From Craspedostauros australis (taxonomy: Eukaryota; Bacillariophyta; Bacillariophyceae; Mastogloiales; Achnanthaceae), in contig JAMXDE010000052.1 of assembly GCA_026770025.1 (NCBI GenBank), forward strand, positions 62,001 through 126,000: 64,000 bases of DNA, given 5' to 3'. Positions 37,066 through 47,946 of this stretch are shown piece after piece. The position numbers and the translations under genes were made by a program. Below the pieces are notes generated by a model. It was not told the DNA's origin. It did not search any database and worked only from the letters and a program-made list of their open reading frames with translations. Each line of letters starts with the position of its first letter. Position 1 is the stretch's first letter.

Positions 37066-37993
37066 TCAGCGCCCCCGTCCACCTTGTATTCCAAACCTCT
37101 CCTCCATTTCCCAAACCGTCATCAGTGCACCGTAGATTCCCGCCAACTCCGCTCGCTGGGACGATGTCAGGCCCTCCCTCCACGGAGCCTCAAAGGTTCC
37201 AAACACCATCACCTCCAGAGTCTCATCAGTGGCCATCGCCCATGCCGCCATTCCCTTGCCATTTCTGGCAGACCTGTCACTTCTGCCAACCGCTGTCTCT
37301 TCTCGTATACTCTGGGCCATATCTCTCCAGTCGACCTCGCATCTGATGTGTTTCCCAGCCCATGACTTGGCCTTGCCAAGATCTCCCCAGACATTCTCCA
37401 TCCCCTGGGTATCTGCCACCACGGTATCATACCATTCGCCAACTGTCAGCATCAGTATGCCATCTCCTTGATTGTAGCTATCCAAAGGGACCCTTCTCCA
37501 TTTCCCACCACTCCTGGCACTTGCCAAAACAGCTTCCTTCTTGACTTCGTCGGAACCTCCCTCCCTCCATTCCATCCATCCATCCATCGCCATGGACCTG
37601 AAGCCTCCTAGTTTGCTCATTCTGCCTCATGGAGGCCGCACTGCCTGCACTGCTCCACTTGCCCAGCTGTAAACGATCCTGAAGCACGCTATTCCGACCC
37701 AGCATCTCCTTGAGCTTGGACCTCCATGTTGCCCAATACGCTTGCTTGAGCCGCCCAACTGTAGGCACGTTCACTTCACTGGCTTCCACCATCGCTCCAT
37801 CATCTTCAAGGACCACCTTCAGAATGCCTGTTCCGTCCGCCGTATCGATCTCAGACATCCAGAACAACTTCATTGACCTTCGACACAGATTCACTTGTCG
37901 CATTTCCTCCCTGTTGCACAGCTCCGCAATGGCTTCCATTATCGGGCAATCACCCTGCCTCCTCGGTTGTATAAGATCCTCCACCATTCGCAC
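37066..37993 (-). pseudogene. retroelement RNase H-like region, frameshifted
   Basis: The upstream frame (37993-37478) has QGDCPIMEAIAEL, then LFWMSEIDTADGTGIL. This resembles the segment that links reverse transcriptase to RNase H in diatom retroelements. The overlapping frame (37620-37066) has AAWAMATDETLEVMVF and then TSSQRAELAGIYGAL, the central RNase H helix with its conserved Glu. The two parts are in different frames, so the gene is broken. No RT catalytic motif is seen upstream. Confidence 0.55.
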
Positions 37994-38247
37994 TTCCAGC
38001 TGTGCTGCAGATGTTTATTTGGCCACACTTGCCCACCACGACTGTGGAACCACCATTGACCACTTGCTTCCTACCGCCTGGAAGATTCGCATCATACCTG
38101 CATTTGTCGCCACGGCCTGGTAGGATGCTCGCAGGAGCCTCCACCATGCATCGCTTCATGACCAACTTGATAGGCTTGCCGAGCGCCGTCCTTTTTGACT
38201 GGTGTGCGTTGTGAACGAGTATCCTTTTTGTCGTCAAGCGCCAGCAG

Positions 38248-39332
38248 TCAAAATGACGATCCTTCGACCACTTCGAGTCCTTTGATCTCGACATCCAGAA
38301 ATTCGTCTGCCACCATCAACATCGATTCGATCTGGAGCACCACGTACTTCCCGGTCTCCTTGTCATACTGCACCTGATGCACCTTGGCTTGCTCAGTCAG
38401 AGTGAACCAGTTCGCGCTGGCAGCTCCCACTTCCCACGTGCACCTCGCTGCCAGGGTGTTTATGATCCCCTCTGCCCTCACCAGATGCTCTGGGAGCATG
38501 TATGTGTAGGCGATGTCGGTCTTTCCATTCCAGGGCACCTCCTGCTTGTCAACGTGGATAAACACTGGTCTCTTCATGATTGGATGCACCTGATTGGCGA
38601 GGTTCGATCTCAGTGGTTCCTTGGATCCGTCGTGTCCAGCTCATCAAGGTCTTCGACCCCTCTGATCCGCACTTCCATCATCCTTCCCAATACCACTTTG
38701 TGTTTCTGTAGCATCTTCTTCATGGCTGCCACTCCATCTGGGCCCAACGTCATTGCCATTGGATGGGGGATGAATCTGTTGCAGAGTTCTCCTGGCCCAA
38801 TCTTGGAGATGTCATTGAACATCTCACAGAGGATTTCGGCGATTCTCACATGGATGCGGATGTCAGCTTCAAGCCTGAGAGCTTGCCAAGGTTGCACCTT
38901 GAAACTCCTCCCCATAGCTTTCTGAGCATCTTGCCATTCCTGGCTGATCATTCCGTCCGCCCTGACTCTTCCCCCAACTTCGCCTTCGACTCCTGCAGCC
39001 TTCAGACGCTTGTTGATGATGGCACATATAGCAGGTCCATTGGAAAAGTTCCCCATGTAGGTGAGCATTCCAATTTGCTTTGTGTACTCCGCTTCATCCA
39101 GCAGTCTCTTGTACAGAGTCTGTCCAGTCAACTGGTAGAAGAAACTCAGCTGCAATTCTGACTTCGACACGATGTCCTTTGGATCACATGTCATAGCAAT
39201 ACGCACTTGTGCCGCCACCGTTCGATCATTCAATGTCGCCTTCGATGTGCTCATGTACACCATCAGCTCCTTCTCAGTTGTTGGGAATTGGTTGGCATTG
39301 CCAATCGCCTTGTTGGTGTCTTGTGCCTTCAC
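38248..39332 (-). pseudogene. retroelement ORF1-like region, C-terminal pieces
   Basis: Two frames (39332-38610, 240 codons, and 38589-38248, 113 codons) are separated by a stop. The first contains FPTTEKELMVYMSTSK and LQLSFFYQLTGQTLYKRLLD, a pattern I associate with the nucleic-acid-binding ORF1 of diatom retroelements. The match is from memory and is therefore tentative. The protein is charged and soluble, without Cys knuckles. Confidence 0.4.
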
Positions 39333-39372
39333 ACCATGATGAAGATTGTGTCATCATGATCCTTGAGCGCCC

Positions 39373-40478
39373 CTAGCCATTGTTAAGTGGCTTCAGATAC
39401 CTCTTCACTGGACTGCCGCCTGATTTGACCAGTACTGTCATGTCAAATCTCTTCACTACCATGCCTTTCTTCAGCGTATGCGTGGTCTTGCTCTCCACGG
39501 ATGCATTGCTATCACTGTCTTCATCCGTTTTCGCACTGCTTGTGCTCCCTTCACTCTTGCATGACTCCTCATCTTCGTCGGACTCCTCACTCTCACTACT
39601 TGTGTTGTGCTCCATCGCCTTTGCCAAATGCTGTCCCTCCACCTCTATCGCGGTTGGTGTGCTGATCATGAATTTGATTTTCTTCTGCTTGAGGTTTCTT
39701 GGTTGGACGATGTCGCTATCTCTCGTCTTTCCCTTCTTTCTGTTCCCTTCTGCGGTTGTGCTCATCATGCTGCTTTCGGTTTCCCCCATTACCGCATCTT
39801 TGCCTTGGGGAACGAACGTGATGTCTGGGTACCGTGACCCCAACACATTCACAGCCACTCTCCGCGCAATGGTGATCTCAGTCTTCCTCAGGAGCCCTCC
39901 TGAATTGGGAATCATCATGTCTTTCAGCATCATGTTTGGATCTGCTGTCGTCATTCGTCTGTTTTGGGCACTTGCGCTACACCGAATTTTTTTCTTCCAT
40001 TGATGACCATGCTGATGAACACCTGCACTTCCTGCACCAGGATGGCGTGTCTTGTTTTCGCAGTCGCCTTCCCAGTCCACCTTTATTGTTGATTCATCAT
40101 CCCTTTCACCAGGATATGGATCGACCTGCCTTCCTCTGCCATCACTTCACGGTAGGAGAACGAAACAGCTACCTTGTGGATTTCTTCTGGCAGAGATTTC
40201 CACATGCTTGTCGTTGTCTTACGTGCAATGGAGACTCTTGCCTCGTTTTCTCCTTCCACAAGTGTCAGCATCTTATCCCATTTCTTGCTCCCAGCCTTCC
40301 TTGGCATGGTCTTGACAGCCCTTGTTTGTGACTGTCCTCCTCCGCGTATGCCGTTGGCAGTCTCCTTATGATGTACCATTGCTTTGCCTGCCATTGTCGC
40401 TGCTGTTGGCCTCACTTCTGTATCTTTTCTACGGTTGACACCTGTTGACGTCGGTGCTATTTCGGTGTTTGCATTCAT
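39373..40478 (-). pseudogene. retroelement ORF1-like region, N-terminal pieces
   Basis: Two frames (40478-40083 and 40080-39373) are separated by a stop and a frame change. They encode basic (RKDTEVRPTAATMAGK) and acidic Ser/Glu-rich (SSESEESDEDEESCKSEGS) segments. The reading suggests one former protein continuing into 39332-38248. No domain was recognised, and the assignment rests on contiguity with the RNase H-bearing remnant. Confidence 0.35.
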
Positions 40479-42157
40479 TTTGTAGAATACTATCTTTACA
40501 TGTTTCTACTGTGTTTGTTTTCCTGGTCCCTGGTGTTATGCTCCATAACACAATACTGTATTATTATATGATACTATATGATATAATAGTATGTTGTGTC
40601 ATATTCGCAAGTGTTGCTATTGCCATGAACGTGGAAGTGGACGTGTAGGGATGCCACCACCAACACCGTGCTGTTTGACATCTCACGCACAAAGGAGGTA
40701 ACGCACACCAGAGCCAAACCATCGACAACGCAAGGAATGAACGTGACACCGAACCTTTCACAACATCACCATCGAGGCCGCTGGATACCATCTCAGTCTG
40801 GCATCGACCGTCGATGACGTCACCATTTTCGTCCACGGTGAGGACAAGCCAGCCATGTATTTGTGTCGTAGACGCTAGCTAAATATATCTAACCCTATTG
40901 GACAACACGAAAAATTGATGTCTAAAAATATCACGTTTCAGTATCTCAAATCCGCAGAATAATACTCGACTTCGCTGAATGGGGCCTTATGACCCGTGGC
41001 AGCGAACGATTCTGCATTCTCGCCTAGTCGTGACTCAGATTGTCAAAAACATGTATAATGTAAAATATTATACAAAACATAATCGATACCACCGTGCGAT
41101 CTTGTACATATAACAATGGTCTTCATCCGACCTTTGCTTCAAAAGTTATAGACCTTTATCTGTCACGCACAACGCCGTCTTATTTTCCACCTCATATTTC
41201 GGAAATGGATCTTGGTTGTTCGTGACTTACGATGTTTCATGGTGTCATTTCGGTTAATTACGGTTGAATGTTAGCGATACATACCTCGCCAGCATCTCTT
41301 TCATCCACGACGACATCATCTAGATCTATTCATGATGGGCATTTCATTGCGCTATTCTCAGGCTTCTGCGCTTGGTTGTCTCCCTTCTCCTGCAGCTTCT
41401 TGTGCATGCGAATTGCCTTGTTCGCCACAGGCTACGTGATCCTCGTAGTCATTCCATTTGTCTATGGTATCACACACACGAAACACATTTCAGGAATGGA
41501 AAGGCCATAAAGATTCAGACTATGAGGGTTATCGGGTCGTGTGGACCCGCTATATCATTCATTGGCTACTACATTTGGGCGACACGGGCGTTCGCGTGAA
41601 AACCCTGTTCTAACCGTTTCACACGTATCTTTGGTTGTGTCAACAACCCTTAATTGGTATCACCCATGCCATCGACAATAAATAATCAGAGGTCTCAATC
41701 CAATTCAACCATCAACCTACACTTCTTCAACTTGCTCATGAAGATCTACATCCACCATTCCATTTTGACGATGGCAACCCCAGACCGCACATGAAGGTAC
41801 TACTCCTATTTCATGATGGACATGGCAACGTCCACGATGCATTCGATGGTCACGATGATGCTGGCAGCGACGGTGGTGTTGATTGTGGCGGTGGTGGCAT
41901 AGACAGCGGTGATGACGCCCAGGATAGCGTTGGCGGTAGCGATGGTTGCCGCCATGGCATTGAAAGTGATGGTACCCACAATGATTCTGTCATCAAAGGC
42001 AATGGGGGCAATGGGGGTGATGGCAACAAAGCTGGTGATGGCAAAAGCAACCTGAATGATTCCGTGATGGAAGGCAATGGTGATGGCAATGAAGGTGGTG
42101 TTAGCAAGAGAAATGATGGTGATGATGGATGGGATGGCAATGATGATGAGAGAACGG
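40479..42157. other. gene-free spacer with Gly/Asp-rich low-complexity tract
   Basis: There is no supported gene. An AT-rich palindrome-like tract sits near 40550-40600 (ATGATACTATATGATATAAT). From 41791 to about 42157 the plus strand is a GAT/GGC/AAT-rich low-complexity tract that translates to Gly/Asp/Asn and runs directly into the inverted-repeat arm. It could be the remnant of a repetitive gene, but no start, domain or end can be defended. Confidence 0.4.
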
Positions 42158-42957
42158 GTGTTGGCAAGTTCCGTGATTGGAAGCCTACGATCGTGGAAGA
42201 CGGTGTTGTTGATAGTCGGTCTATTTTCTATTTCATTCCGTTGAGCACTCTGATCCTCTCAGTGTCTGTTCGTTCTCTTGCCCGATGCTCTCAGTGGTTC
42301 AATCTGTCTTGTAGATTCGGTCTCCGACTATGAGTCAGTGTGCAAGATGCTCTCTTGCTACTCTTCGTATTCTCTCTCTCTCAATATCGTGTACTCGTGC
42401 TACACGATACTCCGTGTTCGATGTGTACTCCGCATTCGACACTCTGTTCATTCACTACTGGTTCCTACTCCATGAGTATTTACCATTTGAACTTCACCTC
42501 TCATATCCATGATCCTGATGCCCTTTGGTCATTGGATCTTTGCCTCCTGCTCTGACTTGGAGACAGATGTCGACGTGGTGACATGATGACATCCTGTCGA
42601 CGTCAGTAGGTGTCCTTCTGCTCTCCAGATGTCACGTTCCATTGGTGATGCAGGAGTCTGTCAGATGATATCGTCATCTGAGGTTTAGTTGGGAAGTACC
42701 TCGAGATTCTCTTGGTACCATTGATGGATGGACGGACGATATTTCCAATTCTCTCAGAAATCGTCATTTGCAAATTTCCTCCAGAAATCTTGCTCATTTT
42801 TGTGTGTTCCATTTCCACCGGAATTCTGACAAATCACAGTGTACTATTGACACGAATGTAGTTGTACCGTCCAAGCATGTATGAGAGAATAACGGGTGAA
42901 CAATGCACGTATACACGTATATCTTGACATATACTCACATGTACATCTCGGCACTTG
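42158..42957 (+). repeat. ~800-bp inverted repeat, left arm
   Basis: This matches the reverse complement of 44991-45781 with moderate divergence. Both arms include the same segment encoding TISERIGNIVRPSINGTKR (42603-42818 minus, 45131-45340 plus). Both begin with GGTGTTGGCAAGT. There is no terminal inverted repeat, no TG...CA end and no coding capacity. It is probably a nonautonomous mobile sequence or an LTR of an unknown element. The arms and the ~2-kb spacer could form a large hairpin. Confidence 0.75.
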
Positions 42958-42986
42958 CTCGCCACATCGAATGCACCCATCACACC

Positions 42987-43734
42987 TGTTGGAAATCCGG
43001 GGTTATAGTTAGTACTAAGTTCTAATCTGCTGTTAGAAACTGTACTGTTTTAGAACTGTGAGCACAATCTCACTTTCTCTTCCGATTTCGTTTTCTTGGC
43101 AGGCATCTGTCGCAGCAACGACTCGGGGCGTCCTGTTGTCTCTTAGGTGCTTTCCCCTTCATTCATCATGCTCTGTTCTTGCTTCCTTGTCTCTGCACTG
43201 TCGTAGCTGTCTACGTTTGCATGGTAGGGATCTGCAGTCCTGAGCACTTGCCTGTCTCATGTTTCTTTCGTTGATCCTCATGACGCCATCGTCTCATAGC
43301 CGATGTCACCTTTGGTGATGTTCCAAACCTGCGGATGGTCTGATCCTCTCTGATGTTTCCAAACCTGCGGATGTTCTTGTCCGCAGGAGGGGCGCGTGCT
43401 GTCCTCTGAAGAAGGTGCGTCACTTGCCCATGGACATGCTGTTCTGATCGACGTCGTCGTCTGGATGGTTGCCATGGTTGGCGCGGTATCGGGACCTCCT
43501 GATCCGCCATGGGTGTCGTCCTTACGTTACCGGAGGACAGGCTACCCTCCTCGCGGTTATACAGGTATCAATCGCGTCCGTATGCTTAGTCATAGTCATA
43601 ATGACATGGTATACAAAGGTGTGACAAATAGTCTCCGAACATGTGACGAATAATATTCAAAGCTGTGACGAATAATGTTGGGAGGTGCGGCAATTACGGG
43701 TATTCCGACAAAGTCGTACCCTCAATTCCTAACA
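42987..43734 (-). repeat. putative 3' LTR of the gag-only element (748 bp)
   Basis: On the plus strand it begins TGTTGGAAAT and ends ATTCCTAACA. These form a short imperfect inverted repeat with TG...CA ends, as expected of a Copia LTR. The interior has a 19-bp direct repeat (TTCCAAACCTGCGGATG region, near 43320-43375) and GTGACGAATAAT repeats near the right end. Confidence 0.6.
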
Positions 43735-44970
43735 CACACCGATGGTCATCATCATGAAGTACACGCTCCGCACTTCCATGCGGTTCTCGTCGATGCCTTG
43801 GTATGCCTCCATCGCGTCATAGCAGATGAGCGAGAGGTCGGAGCGAACATCATTCGCAGGCATCACATTGGACAGCGAGCATCTCACCGCGTACGGAGGA
43901 TTGTCGCTTCCAAGGATTTGGCAGCGGCGGAGTTTCTCGGCTGGGGTTACAGGCACGTCTCCCTTTGGTCCTCCTGGAATGAGGATCAGGAATGGGCAGA
44001 ACGGGCAGTCAACACACCACGAGAACAAAGGCCCTTTGGTCAGGCACAGTGGGCACCACGCGTTGTCGTTGTCTCGCCGAGATGCGGTCTCGATCAATCC
44101 GTCCAGGTAGGAGCGGATGGGGCGCACGTTGTAGATCGGCCCTGGTGGGCTCGCCGAGGCCGTATGGTGGAGGCCAATGCCAGGCATCGCGATCTCGTCG
44201 CTTTCGGTCTCGTCAACTTCGCTCTCATCGGACGAGAACAAGTTGTCGCTCATCATGCGCCTTGCGTCGACTTGCGGTCCGTAGTAGCCGTAGTCGTTTG
44301 GGTTGCGAATCCCAACCACCTCAACCGACTCTTCGTCTTCGTTGTTGGTACCGTTGTTGTACCCGTTGGTCAAGTCTCCGTCGACGACCATGAGAGCCAT
44401 GTCCTCCATGAGGTCTTCGATGTTGCTCTCCGCGTCGTTGATGTGTGTTGTCACGATTTCGTGGTTGGTGAGAATTTTGTCTTCGCTCACATTTTCGATG
44501 TTGCGCGCGATTTCTCCATCCTCCACAATTTCGTGACACAACATCACATCATCGATGGTGACCAGCACGACGTCGTCCATGCCGTCCATCCCATCGGTAG
44601 CTACATTGGCTGAGTCTGCGTCCTTCATCGCCGCTCTCAACTTGAAGCACTGCACGATCTTGTGGCCGGTTTTGCCACAGAACTTGCACTTGCCGTTGAA
44701 TCCGCCGACGGTGAAGTTGCCCTTGCCACGGTTGCCGTTCTTCTTGGCACCACCGCCTTGCTTGCCGTTGCCGCTCTTGGTAGGGGAGCGACAGTCCGTT
44801 TTCTTGTGCCCGTAGACGCCACAGTTGCGAAAGTTGCCCTTGAACCCGCCGATTGCGGCCAGGGCCATCTCCTCCTTGCCATGGCTGCCTCCTTCGCGCT
44901 TAGAACCATGTTTGGTATGGTGGCGGTCGGAGGTGAGGCACACGGCCTCGCGGATGTCTTCAACTGTCAT
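43729..44970 (-). pseudogene. gag: gag C-terminal part with two CCHC zinc knuckles (gag-only element)
   Basis: A 413-codon frame that begins just inside the nested insertion. Two retroviral-type zinc knuckles occur near residues 48-115: CGVYGHKKTDC, in which one Cys precedes at a variant spacing, and CKFCGKTGHKIVQC. They are joined by a Lys/Gly-rich linker. A long acidic region (120-260) follows. Near residue 310 there is a Cys-rich WCPLCLTKGPLFSWC-VDC-FC segment of unknown role. The frame stops at the 3' LTR edge without any pol domain. It is the continuation of the capsid fragment at 45757-46167. Confidence 0.7.
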
Positions 44971-44990
44971 CTTGTCTTCCTTTCCTGCGT

Positions 44991-45781
44991 GTCGAGATGT
45001 ACATGTGAGTATGTGTCGAGATGTACGAGTATATGTGCATCGTTCACCCGTTATTCTCTCATACGCACTTGGACGGTATAACTACATTCGTGTCGATAGT
45101 ACGATGTGATTCGTCAGAATTACAGGGGAAATGGAACACACGAAAAGGGGCAAGATTTCTGGAGGAAATTTGCAAATGACGATTTCTGAGAGAATTGGAA
45201 ATATCGTCCGTCCATCCATCAATGGTACCAAGAGAATCTCGAGGTACTTCCCAACTAAACCTCAGATGACGATATCATCTGACAGACTCCTGCATCACCA
45301 ATGGAACGTGACATCTGGAGAGCAGAAGGACACCTACTGACGTCGACAGGATGTCATCGTGTCACCACGTCGACATCTGTCTCCAAGTCAGAGCAGGAGG
45401 CGAAGATCCGATGACCCATGAAGATCATGGATACTGAAGGTGAACTTCAAATGGTAAGTACTCATGGAGTAGGAGCCAGTACTGAACGAACGGAGTGTCG
45501 AATGCGGAGTACGCATCGAGCACGGAGTATCGTGTGACACGAGCGCACGATGTAGAGAGAGAGAGAGAGAATACAGAGAGGAGCGAGAGAGCATCTCGCG
45601 TACCGACTCATAGTCGGAGACCGAATCTACGAAACAGATTGAAGCGCCGAGAGCATCGGGCAAGACAACTGGTGTACACCGAGAGGATCGGAGTAACCAA
45701 CTAATGAAATAGCAAACGAACGACTATTAACCAACACCACCTTCCACGATCGTAGGTTACCGTGAGCGGGACTTGCCAACA
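44991..45781 (-). repeat. ~790-bp inverted repeat, right arm (inserted in gag)
   Basis: The reverse complement of 42158-42957. It splits the gag frame between FAGVGK (capsid side) and a segment reading EDKMTVEDIRE (knuckle side). A clean target duplication is not obvious; the flanks GGCAAG and GGAAAG are only similar. Confidence 0.75.
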
Positions 45782-46167
45782 CCTGCGAACTTGAGCTCTA
45801 TGAGCTTCACGTCCATCTCGTAGTCTCTTCCGAGAGCGTTGAGCACAAGCATGTTGTATTGCTCGGCGTCCATCTTGACGCCAGCGTTCTCCAAATGGTT
45901 GCGGAGCACCTCCATGTTGGTGAGGAACGAATCAGGGCGCTCGCCCTTCTTCAACCGCATTCCGTTGAGCTGAGCCAACAACTGCGCCTTCACTGGTGCA
46001 GTACGTTGCTCGTAGATGCGCTCGAGCGCCTTCCACGCCTTGCGTGGATCACCACCTTTGTAGGTACCGCTCTTGCATCCCAGCACAGCCATGAAGGCAA
46101 CATTGCCTTCCGGAGTTTCATGGTTGATAGCCATGGTCAGTTCTTCAAACGTGTACTTCGCCAGCAC
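45757..46167 (-). pseudogene. gag: gag capsid-type domain fragment (gag-only element)
   Basis: A 136-codon frame with the hallmark Copia gag capsid pattern. The segments are GGDPRKAWKALERIYEQRT, AQLLAQLNGMRLKKGE, DSFLTNMEVLRNHLENAG and LVLNALGRDYEM. It ends by running into the nested insertion at 45781. The N terminus upstream of 46167 is degraded by frameshifts. Confidence 0.75.
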
Positions 46168-46489
46168 CTTCCGGTACTCAGCGCTTTGTTCTCCTTCGCT
46201 GGTTCTCTGTCAGTCACGTAATCATGTTCTGGGTTCCGAGCGACTCAACTGTGATAGCGTATTTGCATAGATGTTTCAGGTCAACTGGTCAACCCTCATG
46301 CTTGGAATGCTTCGGTGTTCCAGTCTCCCTTTCACATCCATTGTTCGCCATGCCAGTTCGTCAATCCTCTCAAAACATGTCGCATCATTAGTCTGTCCGT
46401 CATTTGTCATACTCTTGACACAGAGGAGGAGGTCCACAATCGACTTGGGAGTGTGTCCGACTTTGTAGATCGGTCAGTCTAATTTTGGT

Positions 46490-46549
46490 ATTATGGGAGG
46501 TGCGGCAACCTAGAATAACACGACATAGTCGCATCCTCGATTCCTGACA
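46490..46549 (-). repeat. 5' LTR terminus remnant of the gag-only element
   Basis: About 60 bp resembling 43677-43734, including GGGAGGTGCGGCAA and the terminal ATTCCT(A/G)ACA. The remaining upstream LTR sequence is not recognisably similar to the 3' LTR, so the element is degraded or chimeric. Confidence 0.55.
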
Positions 46550-46553
46550 AATA

Positions 46554-47320
46554 TCAATGAATCAAACCAAGACGTCGCTGCAACATTTGCTTGCTCAACA
46601 TCTCACAAACAACGAAGAAACACAACAAATGACAAAAAGCACTTTCGAGTCGTACTAGTCGTAAACTGAAGTATTTGATGCACTTGCCGGGTGTCCCAGT
46701 CTTCGCAATCGCGGGTACAGTTGTTCCTGTGTTGGCATCGCCCAAAAGATTCCGACGGCTGCGTCTCTGTCTGGTTTTGCTCTTCGTGCCATCATTCTGT
46801 TTGATGTCCTCATCAGCAACAACGTTGTTGTCACTGATATCTGTCTCAGTAGTATTGGTACTTGCAACAGGAACATCAGCATCCTGTTGTTTGTCATCGG
46901 TTGTTTTATCACCAACTTCTTCATGTGACTTGTCTTGTGTCTTATCCACTTGCTTGCCTGCCGACTGTGATGCACCCGCGTCATCCGACAGGACATCGTC
47001 ATAGCTCTTGCTCGATTTCAATACGCTCCGCTTCTTCGTCTTCTTCTTCTTCGGGTTATGGAACGACGACGACAGCAGATCCGGCGTGTCGTCGTACCAA
47101 TTGAAGAATGGCGAGCTCGTCGACTTGGACGTGCCGATGAATGACTTGGCCTTGTCCCGCACGGGTGTTGTGCTCTTCGGTCGCTGCGGCGAATGCGCGT
47201 GCATGGACTTGGATTTCGTGTCGACCGATGGCGGCGTGCGCGTCGACGACGGTTTGGAAGGTGACAACGTGAACGTCGATTGAAATGCAGGCGGCAAGTT
47301 CTTGGGATCCTTGCGTGGTT
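46554..47320 (-). pseudogene. giant disordered protein gene copy B, truncated distal part
   Basis: This continues the frame of 59607-59149 after Copia 2. From the target copy TGGTT (47316-47320) it encodes RKDPKNLPPAFQSTFTLSP and on through TGTTVPAIAKT, matching copy A residues of about 155-360. At 46698 the similarity to copy A stops abruptly, and about 48 unrelated codons lead to a stop at 46554. Removing Copia 2 with one target copy leaves a frame of 407 codons including the stop. About 1800 residues of copy A have no counterpart here. Confidence 0.75.
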
Positions 47321-47848
47321 TAATAGAGCCCAAACGTAATGGCTGTTGTCTTGTTGGCTGTTCTTTAGCTGTAGGCAGAGGCTTGACTGGCAAGCGATCC
47401 GGACGAGAGTCTTCTGTTCCACAAGTAGTCAATTTAGAATACTGGTAGATGGTGAAGAAACGTGCGGATTATGAGATTAGTGCTATGGTTCTTCTCTTCG
47501 AGGGGAATCTCCTGTGATGTCCTGTATGACAATGCGTGTGGGTTGTGTAGCCCAAGTACCGTGGGTCGAGATCCGTCGTCTGGGTTCTGTGAGAGACAAT
47601 GGGCGGTGATGCTCGTTGTTGTGGCTTCGGTTCCGTGCGTCGGCATTTTGGCGATGGCGGGTGTCAGAAACTTGGTTATCGGAACCCCAATGGTTCCCTG
47701 ACACGAATTCCGAAGATCTGCTTCAAGGTTCTGGATCTGTCTCCAAACGTGGGGTTCGGCGAAGTGTCCGTTCGATCTACTGGAATGCTGACGAGTCGGA
47801 TGATTCGTAGTCTCTCTCGCTAAGGTGGTTACTAGTTTAGCTCTATTA
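47321..47848 (-). repeat. 3' LTR of Copia 2
   Basis: 528 bp, matching 58621-59148 at an offset of 11300. Its ends are an 8-bp perfect inverted repeat (TAATAGAG / CTCTATTA). Confidence 0.93.
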
Positions 47849-47857
47849 CTCCCCTTC
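47849..47857 (-). promoter_or_regulatory. polypurine tract of Copia 2
   Basis: On the minus strand GAAGGGGAG directly abuts the 3' LTR, very similar to the AAGGGAG tract of Copia 1. It is the expected plus-strand primer. Confidence 0.75.
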
Positions 47858-47859
47858 AT

Positions 47860-47877
47860 CTCACGTTGAAACGTGAG
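47860..47877. other. 8-bp perfect hairpin next to the polypurine tract
   Basis: CTCACGTT and AACGTGAG are separated by two bases, GA, three bases away from the polypurine tract. It could be a structural element for RNA or reverse transcription, or chance. Confidence 0.5.
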
Positions 47878-47946
47878 TTGACTGAAAGCAAGAAAGCTAA
47901 TCGTAGTGTGGTTTGTTCCGCCGCCCAAGATGGCGGCGAGCGGGCT

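Larger units (their letters stand above)
35851..40478 (-). mobile_element. degenerate RNase H-bearing retroelement without visible RT
   Basis: On the minus strand, a chain of broken frames resembles a retroelement family I associate with diatom genomes. There is an ORF1-like region (40478-38248), a post-RT linker with an RNase H-like domain (37993-37066) and a C-terminal piece (36438-35851). Where a reverse transcriptase should lie, between about 38250 and 37990, there is room for under 100 residues and no Y-x-D-D motif. Frameshifts separate most pieces. The borders are not resolved; no terminal repeats or target duplication were found. Confidence 0.5.
42987..46549 (-). mobile_element. gag-only (pol-less) Copia-type LTR element, interrupted
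   Basis: In minus orientation the order is: a terminal LTR fragment beginning TGTCAGGAATCGAGG (46549 downward), a gag N-terminal capsid-type domain (46167-45757), a nested ~790-bp insertion, the gag C terminus with two CCHC knuckles (44970-43729), then an LTR-like segment (43734-42987) beginning TGTTAGGAATTGAGG and ending TTTCCAACA. The two LTR starts share about 60 bp. No protease, integrase, RT or RNase H is present between gag and the 3' LTR, so this resembles the nonautonomous terminal-repeat-with-gag class described in plants. Confidence 0.65.
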
